Source: an uncultured Eubacteriales bacterium (GTDB taxonomy: Bacteria > Bacillota_A > Clostridia > Oscillospirales > Oscillospiraceae). Taken from it: a DNA stretch of 6,111 nt. The stretch lies in NCBI GenBank assembly GCA_900556015.1, contig USNH01000060.1, forward strand, positions 1-6,111, read 5' to 3'. The position numbers were made by a program, and so were the translations under genes. Below are positions 5,336-6,111 of this stretch, in pieces (positions within the stretch are counted from its first letter, which is position 1; each line of letters opens with the position of its first letter). The notes under the pieces were generated by a model. The model saw nothing but the letters and a program-made list of their open reading frames with translations, did not search any database and was not told the origin of the DNA.

Positions 5336-5494
5336 ATGCGAGCAGAGTTTTTATGGGAAGTTTTTACCGATACCGGCGCGCCGGAGGCGTATCTGCTGTT
5401 TAAAGATGCAGGCCGCGCGCAGCAAAGCGTGAGGGAAGCGGAGCATGGACTACCTGACGACGCGGGGGCTTGTCCTCCGGACAACCGAATATAA
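5336..5494 (+). CDS. yqzL: YqzL-family small protein
   Basis: A 52-residue ORF with an excellent ribosome site, AAGGAGG (5321-5327), 8 bases before the ATG. The N-terminal half EFLWEVFTDTGAPEAYLLFKDA (residues 4-25) matches the YqzL family, whose Bacillus member has FTWKVFSQTGNIDTYLLFKE at the same place and lies directly upstream of recO. Its molecular function is unknown to me. The C-terminal tail (from about residue 27) is not conserved-looking and runs 50 bases into recO in another frame, ending at TAA 5492-5494. The family core plus the recO neighbour make the assignment strong, while the overlapping tail is probably unimportant. It very likely shares a transcript with recO and may be coupled to it in translation. 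Confidence 0.88.
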   Translation: MRAEFLWEVFTDTGAPEAYLLFKDAGRAQQSVREAEHGLPDDAGACPPDNRI

Positions 5495-6111
5495 GGAAAC
5501 GGACCGCATCCTGACGGTTTTGAGTGCCGACCGCGGTTTGCTTACGATGAAGGCACGCGGCGTGCGCTCCAACCGCAGCAAGTTGAAGGGGGCCTGCCAG
5601 CTTCTGACCTATGCGGAGTTTACCGTCGGCGAGGCGCACGGCTTTTCCTCCATCACCGAGGCGACCGCGCTTGAGATGTTTCCGGAACTGCGGACGGACA
5701 TTGAACTGCTGGCGCTTGCCAGTTATTTTGCCCAGCTTGCCGAGGTTTTATCGCAGGAGGATGCGGCAAGCCCTGCGCTGCTGCCGCTGATTTTGAACGC
5801 GCTCTACGCGCTTGCGAAGCTGAAAAAGCCACCGCGGCTCGTCAAGGCGGCGACGGAACTGCGCCTTGCCGCCCTTGCAGGCTATCTGCCGGAACTTTCC
5901 GGCTGCTGCGTGTGCGGGAATGCTGAACCTGACCGGTTCTCGATTGCAGACGGGACGCTCGAGTGTGCGTCCTGCCGCGCGTCCGACGGTGTGCGCATGC
6001 CGCTCTCATCCGCGTCGCTGGCCGCGATGCGCTATATCGTTTCCTGCCCGGATAAAAAGCTGTTTTCCTTCACGCTGACGGGTTCGGCGGAGAAAGAACT
6101 GTGTGATGCGG
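5445..6111 (+). CDS. recO: RecO recombination mediator, 3' end beyond the window
   Basis: RecO anneals complementary strands and, with RecR, loads RecA on SSB-coated DNA in the RecFOR repair pathway. The frame is open to the window end, giving the first 222 residues of an expected 240-270. The N-terminal OB fold begins TRGLVLRTTEYKETDRILTVLSADRGLLTMKARGVR (6-41), a characteristic RecO opening. A helical domain follows, with a zinc-finger-type cysteine set C154-x2-C157 and C174-x2-C177. The start at 5445 is supported by GAGGGAAG (5431-5438) upstream and by the family N-terminus. It overlaps the end of yqzL by 50 bases. No frameshift is seen. Confidence 0.96.
   Translation, partial: MDYLTTRGLVLRTTEYKETDRILTVLSADRGLLTMKARGVRSNRSKLKGACQLLTYAEFTVGEAHGFSSITEATALEMFPELRTDIELLALASYFAQLAEVLSQEDAASPALLPLILNALYALAKLKKPPRLVKAATELRLAALAGYLPELSGCCVCGNAEPDRFSIADGTLECASCRASDGVRMPLSSASLAAMRYIVSCPDKKLFSFTLTGSAEKELCDA

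Noticed and set aside
1..6111. CRISPR array, insertion sequence, prophage or defence genes
   Set aside because: No spaced direct repeats, transposase, integrase or known defence domains are visible on either strand.

Overview
The window looks like chromosomal DNA from a GC-rich Clostridia member, probably an Oscillospirales/Oscillospiraceae-type gut bacterium. The signs are AGGAGG-type ribosome sites, sigma-A-like promoters, a YqzL-RecO pair, a DUF2156-GNAT fusion, and a GGGCGGGGC hairpin repeat of a kind I associate with that group. The placement rests on family resemblance only; no database was searched.

Left part (1-1631): a tRNA-Ser(CGA) gene on the minus strand and obg (ribosome-assembly GTPase) on the plus strand diverge from a 200-base intergenic region. 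That region holds a well-formed promoter for each gene, an 11-base tandem repeat and an inverted repeat. obg ends in a strong intrinsic terminator. The tRNA is otherwise intact, but its acceptor stem has two mismatches.

Middle part (1636-4664): a small XRE-family regulator (minus) diverges from an unlisted 54-codon ORF (plus). Their AT-rich shared control region carries two copies of TGCCCTAT and an inverted repeat. A REP-like GC-rich hairpin follows. Then comes a minus-strand cluster in the order LysR-type regulator, DUF2156-GNAT fusion protein, small 59-aa protein. Between the last two, a terminator-like hairpin contains the ribosome site of the 59-aa gene in its 3' arm, and its T6 tract runs directly into the start codon.

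Right part (4663-6111): the plus strand encodes the C-terminal half of a DUF362/2x[4Fe-4S] ferredoxin protein, then yqzL and recO (cut by the window end). The DUF362 fragment is preceded by about 51 residues I cannot assign, joined at a perfect 14-base palindrome. The LysR gene also appears to have lost its true first codons within a few bases of 4655. The window therefore reads as a three-part mosaic (about 1-4655, 4656-4815, 4816-6111). This is either a real rearrangement or, quite possibly, an assembly or amplification chimera. I give it as the observation most worth checking.

Working logic: obg, the tRNA, yqzL and recO are core translation and repair genes. The LysR/DUF2156-GNAT pair and the XRE/54-aa pair look like accessory regulatory modules. 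I see no convincing novel defence or mobile system.
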